Part shown: positions 43,963 through 56,295 of the stretch, piece by piece | How the letters are laid out: every line of letters starts with the position of its first letter | How positions within the stretch are numbered: position 1 is the stretch's first letter | DNA from: Leucocoprinus leucothites | Lineage: Eukaryota > Basidiomycota > Agaricomycetes > Agaricales > Agaricaceae | Direction of reading: 5' to 3' | Length of the DNA stretch: 64,000 nucleotides | NCBI GenBank assembly: GCA_013368445.1 | Contig: JAACJO010000017.1 | Location: 1-64,000 of the forward strand | Notes under the pieces: model-generated | The model's database searches: none | What the model was told of the DNA's origin: nothing | Seen by the model: only the letters and a program-made list of their open reading frames with translations | Position numbers and translations under genes: made by a program

Positions 43963-45128
43963 TCTTCTTGTTCTTTTCCCGCTTAAACTGCTCTAATTTC
44001 TCGCTTACTTCCCTTCGCTTTCAAAGACTCACTTTCATTAATCACCTTCGTCCTTCGTTCTCAAAACCCCAATTACCCACTTAGCTTGATCTAACTTGAT
44101 CTAAAATTCCCCACCGCCGTGGCAAAATCAACCGAGCCTCCTTCTATAACAAACTTATAATTGAGCCCATCATCCCACTGCATCCTTCATTCAAACGCCA
44201 CGACGCCCGGTGCGTTTCTTTTAGTCTTTTCAATTTCTCATTTCCTTTTCTCTGTTCAATTTTTTTTTACCGTTTCACATTAAGCATGCTCCCGGCTCGG
44301 TTGTACATCTCATTGTCACCACGGTCTCGCTTTCCGCTCGTTTGTTGTTGATCCACCCCTGTATCTCAAGTTTTTGTTTCAGTGCCATTAGTATACCAGC
44401 CAATCTTGTAATACCTCCCGATTGTTGTGTCCAATCTCACTCTCGGAACTTAATATCTATCGCATCTGTCCCCCCGAATAGACTTCGTCTGTGTTTGTCT
44501 CGTATTTTCTCTTATGGTGATGCGTTAGCTGTTTCTCTGAACTTTACTGTTATCTTAAGGTCTCAAGCCAGGGGGAAGGATTTGGTAGCGGAACTTGAAG
44601 TCTTTATCAGTGCTATTATTTCTACGCCCACTTCTCTCAATGGCTCCGCTCCCATAATTTCAATATCGCATCGCTTGCTTTAAGCTTACCCCTACGATTC
44701 CTACTGCGCTCCTCTCTCTCAGATGCTAGACTGGCAGATTTGGAGAAGTCAATCATATAGAGAGGCAATTTTTTGGAGCATTGACACGACCAGTAATCAC
44801 CCAGGGGTTTCAGAAAGAGCTTGGGAGTTGGTTGGGTGAAATCGAAGGAATTTCCTTGGTCCAGAGGTTGACCGTGCGGTGACTGGTCATGTAGTAAAGG
44901 TGAAGCGTACCACGACTCGCCGCCGAGTGGTTCTCTCTTTCGGTTTTACTTTCATCGCATTGATTAAACGAGCAAAGTGGCCAACAGTTCACACATGGCA
45001 GATTAGCTAGAGTGTATATATTAGTACAGAAAGCAAAAGAATGACGACTAACAAGTAGTACGAAGGCAGAAAGCATGAGTCTACAAGGAGTGGAAGAGTT
45101 GATACTTGACCAGTAATCCGATTTTTTC
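43963..45128. other. intergenic region
   Basis: No gene is supported. A 113-codon open frame (44342-44683) and a 106-codon one on the minus strand (44810-45130) have no recognisable features. Confidence 0.4.
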
Positions 45129-45242
45129 AAAAAAAAAAAAAAAAAAAAAAAACGTAATATCCGCAGGTATTACCACCATTGTGATACCTGCCAGCGCTCT
45201 TAGAGCCGATTATGCCAGAAAGCTGGCAATACATAATCGGCT
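45129..45242. other. A24 tract followed by two hairpins
   Basis: A run of 24 A (45129-45152) is followed by a hairpin with stem GCAGGTAT/ATACCTGC (45163-45191). A second, perfect 11-bp hairpin AGCCGATTATG/CATAATCGGCT (45204-45242) encloses a 5-bp GCCAG/CTGGC stem. The structures abut the stop of the NACHT-like fragment. They could be the end of a small transposon or a transcript 3' structure. Confidence 0.5.
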
Positions 45243-46014
45243 AATCAAAAAGGCTGACGAGTCCAATGAATAGGACATAACAATATTCGCGCTTCATCCT
45301 CCCCCTCCCTCTGCTGAGCCAGATCCCGGGTGCCTTGAGAGCGAGTGCTCTACCACGCTCGTAGTAACAATTTGCTGAGATTAATTCCCAGCTGTTCGCC
45401 GACACCGAGTTCAACCCCGCCAGTCGTCTCCTCATCCCAACATCCGAACGACAGAAAATCAACCAGCGGAAGGGAAGCTTCCCCTTCGATCCATTGATGA
45501 TGCGAAGAATTTCATAACGATCGTGAAGATCATCGCATTCGTCAAGTCCATCAACAAGAATCAAATTTTGGGTCCCTATTTCATGAGCCCGCTCCAGTTG
45601 TCGGAAAGGTACCTCGATCAACTCGCGGAACTGGACCTCGAGGCGCTTTGAAACGAGGCTCGGGTTCCGGCGGAGCCGAGCCTCCAGAAGGGCTTCATAT
45701 GCTGGAATTAGTATAGCAAGTTGACAAGCGATGGTCGTAAAGAACTGCCGTGGGTCTTCCAGGTGGCATTTCCTGGAAAAGAAGAAAGTAGCAGCCAATT
45801 GGTTCGAGAGCCTTTCGGCACAGAGATGCGTCAAGTTGGACTTGGGACCACTATGCCACACGAGGCTAAATGGGGCGCTTGATTGATGAATGCAGGTCGT
45901 TATCTGGTCTACGATTCCTTCGCAGGGAACTTTTGGCAAATATTTTGTGGCAACCTCTTGCGCTCGAGAGTCGTGAACCGCGTCAGGGATCGATGCATCG
46001 AAAAGAATTCTCAA
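45241..46014 (-). pseudogene. NACHT-like NTPase fragment
   Basis: The 257-codon frame has a Walker B motif, LILVDGLDECDD (near residues 150-161), in the form typical of NACHT/STAND proteins, preceded by the ATFFFSRKCH and FFTTIACQLAILIP segments and followed by a RWLIFCRSD sensor-like strand. The expected P-loop (G-x4-GKS/T) reads WHSGPKSNLTH and has no GK[ST], so nucleotide binding is probably lost. N-terminal effector and C-terminal repeat regions are missing. Full-length relatives act in fungal self/non-self recognition or programmed cell death. A fragment or decayed gene is most likely; extra exons upstream cannot be excluded. Confidence 0.65.
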
Positions 46015-47409
46015 TGCTTTAGAAGAGCCGTTATCCTAGACGGTCCTACCTGCCACCCGACACAAGACTCACCTGTGCTGTTGTCCCCTGAATAATTGAC
46101 CTCAACAAAAGTTGAATCCCTAACAACACAATTACTAGCGGCAGAGAACGCCTGCATAGCAGATGGGATACGGGGCGAGCACAGCAGTAAGGTGTCGATT
46201 TGGAAGATAAGAATGAAAGATGAAGTGCCTGTTTGGATGATTGAAGATAAGGCGTCCGGTGGGATGCAAGATGAGACGTATGTTTGGATGAAGGACGGGG
46301 TGTAGGTTTGAATGAAAAATAATGTGTCTGTCTGGTCGGTGTCTGTTTGGAAGACAAAAACGAAAGATCACAAGGCGACCAATCTTATATGCAGGTCCCA
46401 AGGACGAGGCGATGAGGACAAAAATACATGCAGCCACGTTTGAGTCACCTTTACAGCCAGGTGATTACCAAGACACGGCATGCTGCACCCTCGTGGCCCT
46501 AGCGGTCGGAGACATCCTTTTTGAGGCACGCATTGATTCGAACAAGTAATATCAGACGGCTGCTTCAGCGAACATACGGGGGATTAAACCCAAAATATGC
46601 CCCGGGAGAGTATCTTCATCCGTGCTCGGTAAAAACACAAATACAGGCTTAATGGGACTCAAATGGGAGGCAGGATGGAGACTCACCCCTATCAGATTGG
46701 ATATTATAATCACCAAAGCTATTTTTAGGAGGGACACCTTTGACCTTAAGATTGAGCCAGGGCCTGCAAACAAGCTCACTAATGACTGGGACCATGTAGG
46801 CACCCCAAATTCATAATAATGAAATCCCGAAACACATTTCACGATAAACTTCCTATCTGAGATCACCAACTGGCCAGAAGAATTCACTTGACGTTCGTGT
46901 TTATTCAGAACTAACGAAACAACCCATATGAAAACCCAAAGTTCACCTGGAAGACATCTATACTACATACTAAGGAGGAAAGAGAAAGAAATAGAACGTC
47001 ATAGAGGTGGTAGAATAGGAGTGAAAAGCATAATATAGACCAAGAGCATACAAATATATATAATCTATGGGAGGAGTGGAGGGAAGGGTAATAAAAAAAC
47101 ATGCATATTGTCGGGAAGCGAAGTGAGAGAAAGAATAAAAACATAAAGTACAACAATGACGAATAGAGTGGGGAACAACCAAGGATTCGATGGCGTTGAT
47201 GTGAAGGGGGAGACAGCGGATATAGAGACAGGAGATACAAGGAGGATGCGATAGGAGAGCGGAAGTTGAGGGTCGTGGAATGAACAATGTAAATGCCGGT
47301 CAACAGTGCACAAACAAGAGAACCCAAAGGCGTACTCACGAGAGAAACACACACACATGAGAGGAGTTCATGTAGCGTCGGATAGCATTTGATTGAGCAA
47401 GACCGTTGC
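46015..47409. other. intergenic region with degenerate ~25-30-bp repeats
   Basis: No gene is supported. At about 46,189-46,375 a unit like GTTTGGATGAAAGATGAGGTG recurs imperfectly about six times, a decayed minisatellite. The open frames at 46,552-46,887 and 46,911-47,417 are not family-like; the second probably lies in the 3' UTR of the next gene. Confidence 0.45.
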
Positions 47410-50400
47410 TCAATCAAATACTTGGCCTAGTCCAAACGTTCCATGAACTTCTCTCATATGTCCGTAAATTCCTTCTCCACCAGGGAACGTCTTCATACAC
47501 TGCCAACAAATATGCGTCTGGCATTGAGTGCATGTCATATGATTGCACCCCTCCACCCTCTCGATAGGAATTTCGCATGTAGGGCATTGCTTGACATCGT
47601 GATCCTTGACCCACTTCTTGAAGAGATCGTCCTGCACCTGATCCGAGCACTGGAACTCGTCGTGCGCCTCCGTATGACACCGCGTGCAGATGCTTGTGAG
47701 ACATGATGGACACTGTAGTGTCGCTTTCTGCTGTGTCGTGCGGTAGATCTGGGGACAATCAGGCGTCGGACAGAAGTGGTACTCCTTGGGCCGGGCGTTA
47801 ACATAGGCCAGGAAAGCGGCGGTGACGATGGCCTCGAGTTCGGACCCGGAGAGCACCCTCTTGGCGATCGCGATAGGGATCTTCGCTCCACATCGACCTT
47901 CGTTGCCGACACACTTGAGCGGGAACGTCTTTTGCTCCTTCGCGGACTGGAAGTAATGGGCGATGCATCCGCGACACCAGAGGTGTTCACATTGGAGGCG
48001 AATCGGTAGTGAAGGTTTGTCAAAGCAGATGGGACATGTCGGACCGTTGTAGGTCGACGTTTTCGGTATCCGCTGCTCGATTTGATCCACGAGCGTCTTG
48101 AACTTCTGATAAAATCCGAAATCTCCTCGCACCTGTAGCACCCTCTTTTGCACGTCGAAATGCGCATTATCAAGTCCATGCTTCATCATGAGGTCCTTAA
48201 GCTCCTTGTTCCCAAGCGCAGCACCCAAAAGGCGACCTGGCAGTGGGATATCGAGCTTCTGCTGCGAGCGGAACTCCTTGACCTTCGCGACAATGGCATT
48301 TGCAAATCGAACGCGATCGGTGATGTACCCATGGAGACGAATGCCGGGACGTGAAGGGTCATTCTCGTAGTAGACACTCGGATTCTTGGTTGATAGATCC
48401 CGTAAAAATTGGGCTCCTTCCCACCTCGTGAAATACGAGTCATATACAACTTTTCCATCGCAGCGCACCACTTCACCCTTCAAGATCTGCTCAAACTGGT
48501 TCTTGAGATGAGCCAGTTCCTTTTGGTCATCCCCAGAAAGCCGCACATATCGACCACCAGCCTCACGCCTCGTTACATAAACGCCGGCGAGCCTTCCACG
48601 GTACGATGCCTGCAGTATATCAATCCCAGCACCGACTTTACCCCATTTCTCCTGGCTCAACACATATGATAAGGATTGGACATGCGTTGCTCGGATCGGG
48701 GTGAATCCTGTACATTTCGGTTGCCTGTTTTCAAGGCGACGGGCAGCATCTTTGGCCTTCGAAGCACTGGGGAAAGCGGCCCACGCTCGAACCATACCAC
48801 CATCACGATAAGGAGGAGGTAAGATATCGATGCTCTCGTAGTCGAATTCTCGAAGGCGGCTTTTAATGAACCTAGTAGCATCCTCAAGCTCGGTGTAGTT
48901 GGGCCTTGTCCACATAACATCTACCGGGTTTACAAACCGTACAAGGTCGGCTTTGTCCACGTCGATGGGAACACCGCGAAAACGGACATTGACGACATCA
49001 ACGGCCGGCATTCCCTCATAGATTTCTCCTCTCAGATAATGACCGTTCAGAGGGCTTTCGCGTGCGATTTGAATAGCCTTCTCTGCGTCCACTCTGTTAG
49101 CATACCCAGCATAAACTTCTTTAGCTGGCGCTTCCCAGGCTATCCGGATACAGGTGTCTTTGAGAAGAGCATTCGTGGCGGTCATGATATTGCCGCTGTT
49201 TGCTACCTTCGCAGTGATGGTCAGATCATGCATCTTTGACCCGTTGAGCGCATTTTGGGCCTTTTGAGCCGAGGCTGCATCAGAGTATGTGACTTTGACA
49301 ACCGTACCAGTCGAGAAAGTCGGTGGCATGCGAATGTCTTCGACCATGCCATATGAGCTCAATGTTTCTCTGAGATGGCCGGGCCGAACGCGGTGAGAAA
49401 TATTGCTGACTAGCAGTGTAGACGATTCAAACGCTGTTTGAATGCGCTGAATGTCAAGACCGGCCGAGCATTGAACACGCATATGGTCATGCAATGTCAT
49501 GGAAAGAAGAAACTCTTCGTTTGAGGTTGAGGCAGGGGCCGAGGTAGGGGTTGAGGCTAGGGGTTGTTTGACCTTCATTATCTGTGAGGATTTACCACAA
49601 GAAGCAAGTATACTCGGACATACCGGTTCACCATCGTACTCCAAGTCACCGTGAACCCAACGGCAAGAGTAGCCGTAGGAGCAAATATTCTGCAACCATC
49701 TATGGCAGAGTTGGCCCGACTGAGGTCGCGGGTGTCGAACTCGGGATTGTGGTGGTGCCAACTTTTCTGGTGGTCTTACAGGGGCAGCCGGCACGATGGA
49801 TTGATTGGGGGCGGCAGGCTGAGGGGGTACGGGGGCCTTAACCAACGTTTTGGCCACAGAGGAAGTGGGAGTTGCGGTGGCAGATGTAGCGACCGAGGGC
49901 GCAGAAGTCTTGGCGGGAGATGCAGTCACGGAGGGTGTGGAGGGTGTAGGGGTCTTGACGGGAGGTACAGCCGTAGGAGGCGGTTTTTTCACGACAGATG
50001 CAGATACTGAGGGAACAGACGCCCTAAATGATGCTAGAGTAGCCGTGTTCTTGACTTTTGGCTGCGGAGAAGGCGGTTTTGGTGGGGGTACGGTCTAAAA
50101 GCAAGTTGAGTTTTATGATTAAGACATAGCACGGTACGAACCGTTTCTTGCACATGTTTGAACATGCAGTTCTTCCCTCGAGGGCATTTCCCGCTTTTCT
50201 TAAACATGACACATACAGTAGTCCCCAAAGTCCGAGTAAGTGCTGGTGTTGGTGCCGGCCCTTCAACTTTTTCATCGTCAGTAACGTCGGGACTCGCAGT
50301 TGTCGGTGACGATGAACCAGACGAAACGGAGGACAGCTACAGAAGCTCATAAGTAGAGTAAACCGATACCAATTTTGGAGCGTACCAGATCGGCGCCGGC

Positions 50401-51445
50401 GCCGAGTGAGGTTGTCGATATTGACGACCATGATTCAGCCTTGGGAATCCCCATCCATGATCCACTGTCATCCCACCCTTCTTGGCTGCTTTCCGGAGGA
50501 GGAAGCTCTTTGGTCGGGGGGCTTGGCGATTCCTGGGGTGGTGACTTACTCGCGTCGGGCAGCGGGGGTGGTTTCGAAAGATCCGTATCCGCTTTTTGGT
50601 CCTTTGAATCCTGATTAAAATATTGAGTGACTACCAGCGGAGAGCTTTTCAACATACCATATCCTTCACCTCTTTCTCCAGCTCATGCGACGACTCAGCT
50701 GTAGCGGGTAGATCTTCTACAGCAAGCGCATTCCGGATTTTCTGGAGATATGTTTCCTTATCGTGCGGGTGTATTCGATAGCATCTGGAACCATGGAAAC
50801 ATCTCATTCCAGGATTGATGAATGCGGGACAGATTTCGTTCCGCTTTGCATATGTGCGTTCAGCCTGATTAGGGTTAGGGACACCTCCCTTTTGTATCGA
50901 CACAATCACTCACTGGTATCCCGAAAGGAGTAAACGAATCTTCAAATGGGTGCCGCAGAGGTCGCCTTATGGACCGCTGCGGGAGACGAGCTCTAGGGCT
51001 GAAGCCAGAAGGATTAGATGTGGGGGTGGTGGTGGTGCTTGTATTGTCCTATTAGAAAGATATGAGTCGATGGGAAGAAACTCGTCGAGTGGAACCCACT
51101 GCATAAAAAAAACGCATGTTCCCATTATCCAGCACCTCCACACGAGTAAACTAAACAAAATTAATGAATGAAAAAGTGAGTTGGAGTACGTAGTGGAAGC
51201 TTACTGGTCTAGAGGAATTCGGGATGATAGAGCCCTCGTTCTGAACCGGGTCAGTGACAGATCTGCGTCCAAGTCAAGACACTTACAAAATCACGAGGCT
51301 GATGCGAAGATGAGGAGGCGGGTGGAGAAGGTCGAGGAAATTGCGGTTCCGATGCTTGCAGGTGGGCGGCAGAAGGGTGATGGTGCGGAGTGAGACGGGG
51401 AGGAAGATTTCGTGGCTGCTGAAGGACCATTGGTCCGTGCATCAT
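47410..51445 (-). CDS. RBR-type E3 ubiquitin ligase with three CCCH zinc fingers
   Basis: Multi-exon gene; the start MMHGPMVLQQPRN at 51445 is the likely beginning. Three CCCH fingers follow: CPAFINPGMRCFHGSRCYRIH (~50,800, given here as 21 positions with C-x9-C-x5-C-x3-H spacing), CVMFKKSGKCPRGKNCMFKH (~50,200) and CHRWLQNICSYGYSCRWVH (~49,690). An RRM-like fold with LLVSNISHRVRPGHLRETL lies at ~49,400. The C-terminus has RING1 (CPICFDKP...CEHLWCRGC, ~48,030), IBR (FCPTPDC...CPSC...CTRC) and RING2 (CPTCEIPIERVEGCNHMTC), with the likely thioester Cys in EGCNHM. RBR ligases take ubiquitin from E2 onto this Cys and pass it to a substrate. CCCH plus RRM-like domains suggest an RNA-bound target. 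The last exon (about 49,580-47,410) is fully open. Confidence 0.85.
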
Positions 51446-52011
51446 GTTACGAGATAATCAGGGTGAGTAAATGGAACAGAGGCGGAGAGGGGACGAGGGG
51501 ACGAGGACTTGCTCGTGGGGGAGGGTTGGGAAAGGAGGTGTGCTTGTTGTTCACCGACTCACTTCTCGTGACTAACTCATCACCATCATGTCACTCACTA
51601 TTCACTTTTTGGCCATTCACACCCACGCCCTTCCCACTCCCACTCCGATTGTAGTTCAATCAACAAAAATCCACTCGTACAGAGACTTGCACTATTCTAC
51701 CCAGAGTCTGATTGCCAACCACTTCGACACAACCAGTCTGGGATGCGAGACACTCGCCCGCGACGATTGTGACTTCGATCACGCCTTAACAGCAATTGCT
51801 CATATTCCCCTTTCTGTCGCCGCCCGCCATCTTCAGTGTGACTCCAAGCCCCACTGTGCGGCGTGGAAATACCCACCACCGAATGTGGCACATGACTCTC
51901 CCCAGAGAAGTCGGAGGACCTACGCACTGTTTGCGGTCCAGAAACAATGGCCAGCAGACAAGTCATCAACTGCCTTGACGTGAAGGATAGGACTACAATC
52001 GCACTCTATAT
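51446..52011. other. region between the RBR and KAR5-like genes
   Basis: This lies upstream of the RBR gene start and after the KAR5-like stop. A 131-codon plus-strand frame (51588-51983) is Thr/His/Ser-rich with no motif and is not called. Confidence 0.4.
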
Positions 52012-54220
52012 TTAGTGATCAATCAGTTTTGCTTTGAATGATCTTTGCCTTGGTGAACGTACCATCGCGACTGAAATCCCGATGCGCAACAGTGAAAGCA
52101 GAGCTCCTATGCACGTTGCCAATCCACCGAACATAGGAAGGCGCAAAAACTCTTCTGCTGAGGAAGCATCGACTACCAAAAACAAATCTCGTTCCACCAC
52201 TTATCACTCAATGCAAATAAAAACACAACTTACAGTGAAGAAGTCGCTCCAATACCCACATTGCGCATGAATTCCAAAGATATCGACTTCTGGAGTGTTG
52301 TTCTAGATCAAAAACAGCTTTGACTTCCGCGAACGAGCTGTTGACCTCCAGTATGGCATTCTGGGTCAACGCGGTCAATTCAATCGTTTTGCCGGACAAC
52401 TTCGAGAACTGGGAGAACATCAAGCCGTGCTGGTTCTGAAGAGCATCTGTTTGAACAAGCAACCCTCCGACGATCTCAACTACATCACGATTGTCGCGCA
52501 TGACCCTTGCTGAGAGCTGTATCGTGTCCATCTTTGTTCACAATCAGGAAATTGAACACTCAACGAGCTGAATTTCATCTAGAAAGTGTTTCGACTCTTG
52601 CCATCGCCCCATGGATTCGGTCTGTTCCGATCGTCAGCATTCTGCCGGGCTTCGTGTTACTCAGAGACGGAACCAAGATATTCCCTGTGTGTTGTCTAAC
52701 TGCTGTGAGAAGCTCCACGAATTCTTTGTGGACGTCTTGGGTGTATGATTTCATGTCGGTTTTAACGGTTTCTATGTGACCTGCGTACTGAACGGAGGTC
52801 ATTCGCTGAACGTCCACCTCACGTCCTATCCAAATTACCGAATTCACAAATTCCTGAAGGCTCCTAACCATCTGAAGTTGAAAGGAATGTAAATACTGAG
52901 CTCTGGAGCACATATTGACTTACAATATCCTGCATTCGATCATCTGCTTCTTGCTGCGCAGCCATCGATCGACCAATCTCTGCTTGTAGACTTGATGTTA
53001 TCTGAAGGCAGCCTCAGTACAAGACACGAATGAAAATAACACACACTCCCACCTCTCCGATTGCCTCCCGAACCTTGGCGGACACAGACAAGGATATGTC
53101 ATCAAATCTTTCTATACTGTGGTCCATCTTTCTTGTAAGCGCCTATAAACAATCAGGATCCTCCTGAATCAAGGTACAAAGTGTCAGGCGCATGGCTTGC
53201 CTGAATATCCTTTTTCCAAGCGCCCACAGCGTCATTGAACCTCCTCTCACGGGTCGACAAAAGCTTAATAATGCCGATGTTTTCCAAGGTCGCGTTTTGA
53301 TAAAGATTTTTCGCCAAGTCTGATATCCGTGCACGCGAGAGAGCATTTTTCCAAAGTTCTCGTCTTCAGCCACAACCCCACATATCACAAAGGTCGAGCA
53401 GATAAAACCCACCAATCTCATTCCATCTACGAAACGCGTAACAGAGTTGCGCTAGAACGACCTTGGTTGACAGATAATAAGAAGCATATATCCGGGGAAC
53501 ACGCACGCATTTCCCGCAGGTAACCCGAATAGCTAGACCAGAACTGAGCGCTCCGCGATAATGCACTGCATTGGGTCGTGTCCGGTACCCAAACCATATC
53601 ACGATCAGTACAAACCTCTAAGAACATCGTAACATCCGGTAACCCACTCAACGCATTGGCTCGCCTTGGCAGCTTCCACTGGGATTGAAGAAACTTGCGA
53701 TGAAACTAGTCCAGAAGCATAGAAGCTCTGACACTCTAAAGGTATTGAATAACGATTTCCTGTTGCAATTTCGCAAAGCGTCATAGCGATAGATGCTAGA
53801 CGCCACCAAGGAGTGAATATATGCGGTGGCTTTTGCTGCAGTAGCACTAACTCGTCACGCGCTGGTCTTCGTCCATATCGGTTTCTGCACACTGCGACCG
53901 TATACTCTTGGCCGCCACACGAAAGCAGTCCGGTTTGTCCGAGAACCGCTCCAACACTCCTTTTTTGAGTACTTAGAGACTATTCGGTCCCGTACCAGAC
54001 GGTTACTTGCCCATGCTCCTATGAATAAGGTCCATTTCTTCCGGCGGGATTGTTCCTGGGCATTGACTCCCGCGTGAGTGCCATAGAAATCCTCGGGACA
54101 AAGGTCCGATGATGAGGTCAAACCTTCGGGATCTTGTCGGGCAGCTTGGGAAGACCAGAGAAATGCCTCCGACCAAGGTACAAGGATGAGAGGCACAACG
54201 AGACCTAGACGTAACCGCAT
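52012..54220 (-). CDS. KAR5: KAR5/Tht1-like nuclear fusion (karyogamy) protein
   Basis: Multi-exon gene starting with a signal peptide (MRLRLGLVVPLILVPWSEA, 54220). A Cys-rich N-terminal domain follows: DCFRVAAKSIRSQC and, after an intron, IAMTLCEIATG with PLECQSF, then ALSRSAQFWSSYSGYLRE and LCYAFRRWNEI. This order of Cys blocks and the WSSYSGYLRE motif match the Kar5/Tht1/Brambleberry family. A long helical region with coiled-coil character comes next (~53,250-52,280), and the C-terminus has hydrophobic segments (PMFGGLATCIGALLSLLRIG) that should span the nuclear envelope. The family acts in the ER/nuclear envelope lumen to fuse nuclei after mating. Exon ends in the middle were not all placed. 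No other copy is in the window. Confidence 0.75.
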
Positions 54221-54675
54221 CTCAAGTGGAAGAAGTAAAGCTAAAGGTCCGAGAAATAAGCTTTATACTCTCGGTCAATGAATGAGAAGGCGATTTCGGA
54301 CACTCCCGAGGAAGCTGTCAATAATTTACAGGCAGATGATGTGATGACAAGTGCATCAGATGAGCAGCGTTAATTTAGGGATTAAGGATACACAGGAGTA
54401 ATACGACATTGACTAGTGGTTAGTTCTATGATAGTCGGAGCTGTAGATGTAATGACTGGATAATACTACAAAGCTATATGCTACAGTGGGAGTGAAAGAG
54501 TGACAACATTATGTACAGGATTCTAATGTAAAGGTAATATATACGTCGAAAACAAATGGTCATCGTGATGACCAATAAACCATCCAATGATGTGCAGTGG
54601 AGAGAATGAGAATGCGAAAGAATGCAATGAAAGCGAATGCAAATGTAATTTAAACAATGAAATAAAAAATGTCAA
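54221..54675. other. intergenic region
   Basis: AT-rich gap without a recognisable gene. It probably holds the KAR5-like promoter and the 3' UTR of the next gene. Confidence 0.4.
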
Positions 54676-56026
54676 TCAATGACGATCAACGTGGTCTGCC
54701 CTTCGCGTTCGTACGTTCGTACCTGAGTGTGCTTGACGTTCCCAGGTTTCAGGATCCTGTTCGGGGTGCCAGTCCATGGTCCGAGGATCGTAATCGAAAT
54801 CACCATCCTGGTAGCCGTATCGTTGTTGCAACAGCTTGAGCAATGGCCGTCTGAGTTCAGGATCCATCCGGACGCTTTCACCAGGCAAATAGCCACCAAC
54901 ACGATGGCGGGAAAGGCTCTCCTCAAAGAGTGCTTCTTCATGCGTACAACCGCAGTTAAGCATCCCCGGAGGCGCATTTCGAGGCGGGAACTGACGTCGC
55001 TCTCTTCGGGAGTCGTGCCAGGCACAGAGTGCATTCCCTGCCCGGTTTAGCGAGCAGAACACCTTTTTTCTGGCGTCTGTTCTTCGCTTCCAGGCGGCGC
55101 GGAACGCTGGCGTAGCGTTGACAGGGAGAGATGTCCCGGAGGAAGCGGCAGATCGGGCCTCCATGAGAGCTTGTTGGAGGTCCTTGACCTTTTTCCTGAG
55201 GCGGCGGACTTCAGTTTCGGGATCCTCTCGCGAGTAGGGCGACTGTGAACCCGTTGACTGTGAACCCGGTGACGATGTCGAAGATGTACGATACGGCCCG
55301 ACTCCCATATATCCATTCTCCGTTGCAGGAGGGTAATATGACGGTGAATTTGGAGCTATTGAGTCCGGAGAGTTACGGGTGGTATCCAGGTTTCCATACT
55401 CCTGCGTGGAAAGCGGGGGGTATAGAGCCGAGTGCCCTGGCATTCCAGGATAGTCTGTGTTCCCGGCCATCATTGGCACGTCTGCATTCCAACCCATTGT
55501 GCTGTTGGGATACAGTGGGGGAACCCGTGAGTATTGACCATCGTGAGCATCTCCTATGGCACCCATTAGACTAGAGCCGGGAGCAGCGGGCATCATGAAG
55601 GAGGTGTTCTAACCAGTGCGTGGTGAGTACAGTAGTGGCGACTGGGAAGAAATCGCAACTCACGGTCATGTCAAAAGCTGCCTGTCGATCTCCGTCTGTT
55701 ATTGAAAGTCGACGATCGGTCGCTGAGATAGGTCTGCTGCTGCCACTGCGCATTGATGTGTTATGCCACTGCATTCCTGGAAGAGGCTGAGGCTGAGACT
55801 CGGGGTCCTTTTTGAGGGCTGGTTTCGTCGGGGGGTAAGGTCGCGGACGGCTTCTTCCACTCGTGATTAGTGGAGGACTTGGACGCAAATCCCGAGGAGG
55901 TAGACCAGGTGAAGAAGAAGAAGAAAAAGTAAAGGAAGAAGGGGTAGCTGGAGGGGATAGCAATGCCGAGACGGTTTCGCCCTCCTCTTTAATATGTACC
56001 CAGGAGAATTGTGCTAAGTGATCCAT
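54676..56026 (-). CDS. conserved basidiomycete protein with coiled coil, unknown function
   Basis: Two exons (56026-55664 and 55608-54676) give 431 residues. The N-terminus MDHLAQFSWVHIKEEGETVS is followed by a Ser/Pro-rich region. Exon 2 continues NTSFMMPAAPGSSLMG, then a Tyr/Pro-rich stretch and a short heptad-type coiled coil (EVRRLRKKVKDLQQALMEA). The C-terminal domain is ordered and has several Cys and His: FCSLNRAGNALCAWHDSRRE, then LNCGCTHEEALFEE and LLKLLQQRYGYQDGDF. The Cys/His pattern could bind metal. I recall similar proteins only as hypothetical. The start at 56026 is preferred over 56155 because the upstream extension is not family-like. Confidence 0.7.
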
Positions 56027-56295
56027 CTTTCCTGGCAGTGCAGGGATCAAGTTAAGAAATGGCGGTAACGAGTCGATGGACCGGGAAGGGGACTGTTTAT
56101 GACCACAGAGAGAGAATTGATCCCAACTGTTTACGTTGCAGAGCAAGTGGTTCAATTTGCCTGATCATGACAACACTCAGATCTGCAGATCACAAGAAGA
56201 GGCTGTGATATCGGTAACCTTCAGGTATGCCAATATAGTACAAGCTGGATCCGTAATAATAAGATTGATGGCTGGCGATGAGGACATTCAGCGTT

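Noticed and set aside
46911..47417. 168-codon minus-strand frame
   Set aside because: Rich in Cys, Ser, Phe and Tyr from pyrimidine-rich sequence; it lies just after the RBR stop codon, most likely in the 3' UTR.
51588..51983. 131-codon plus-strand frame near the RBR gene start
   Set aside because: Composition is Thr/His/Ser-rich without motif, and no splice partner or conserved block is visible.
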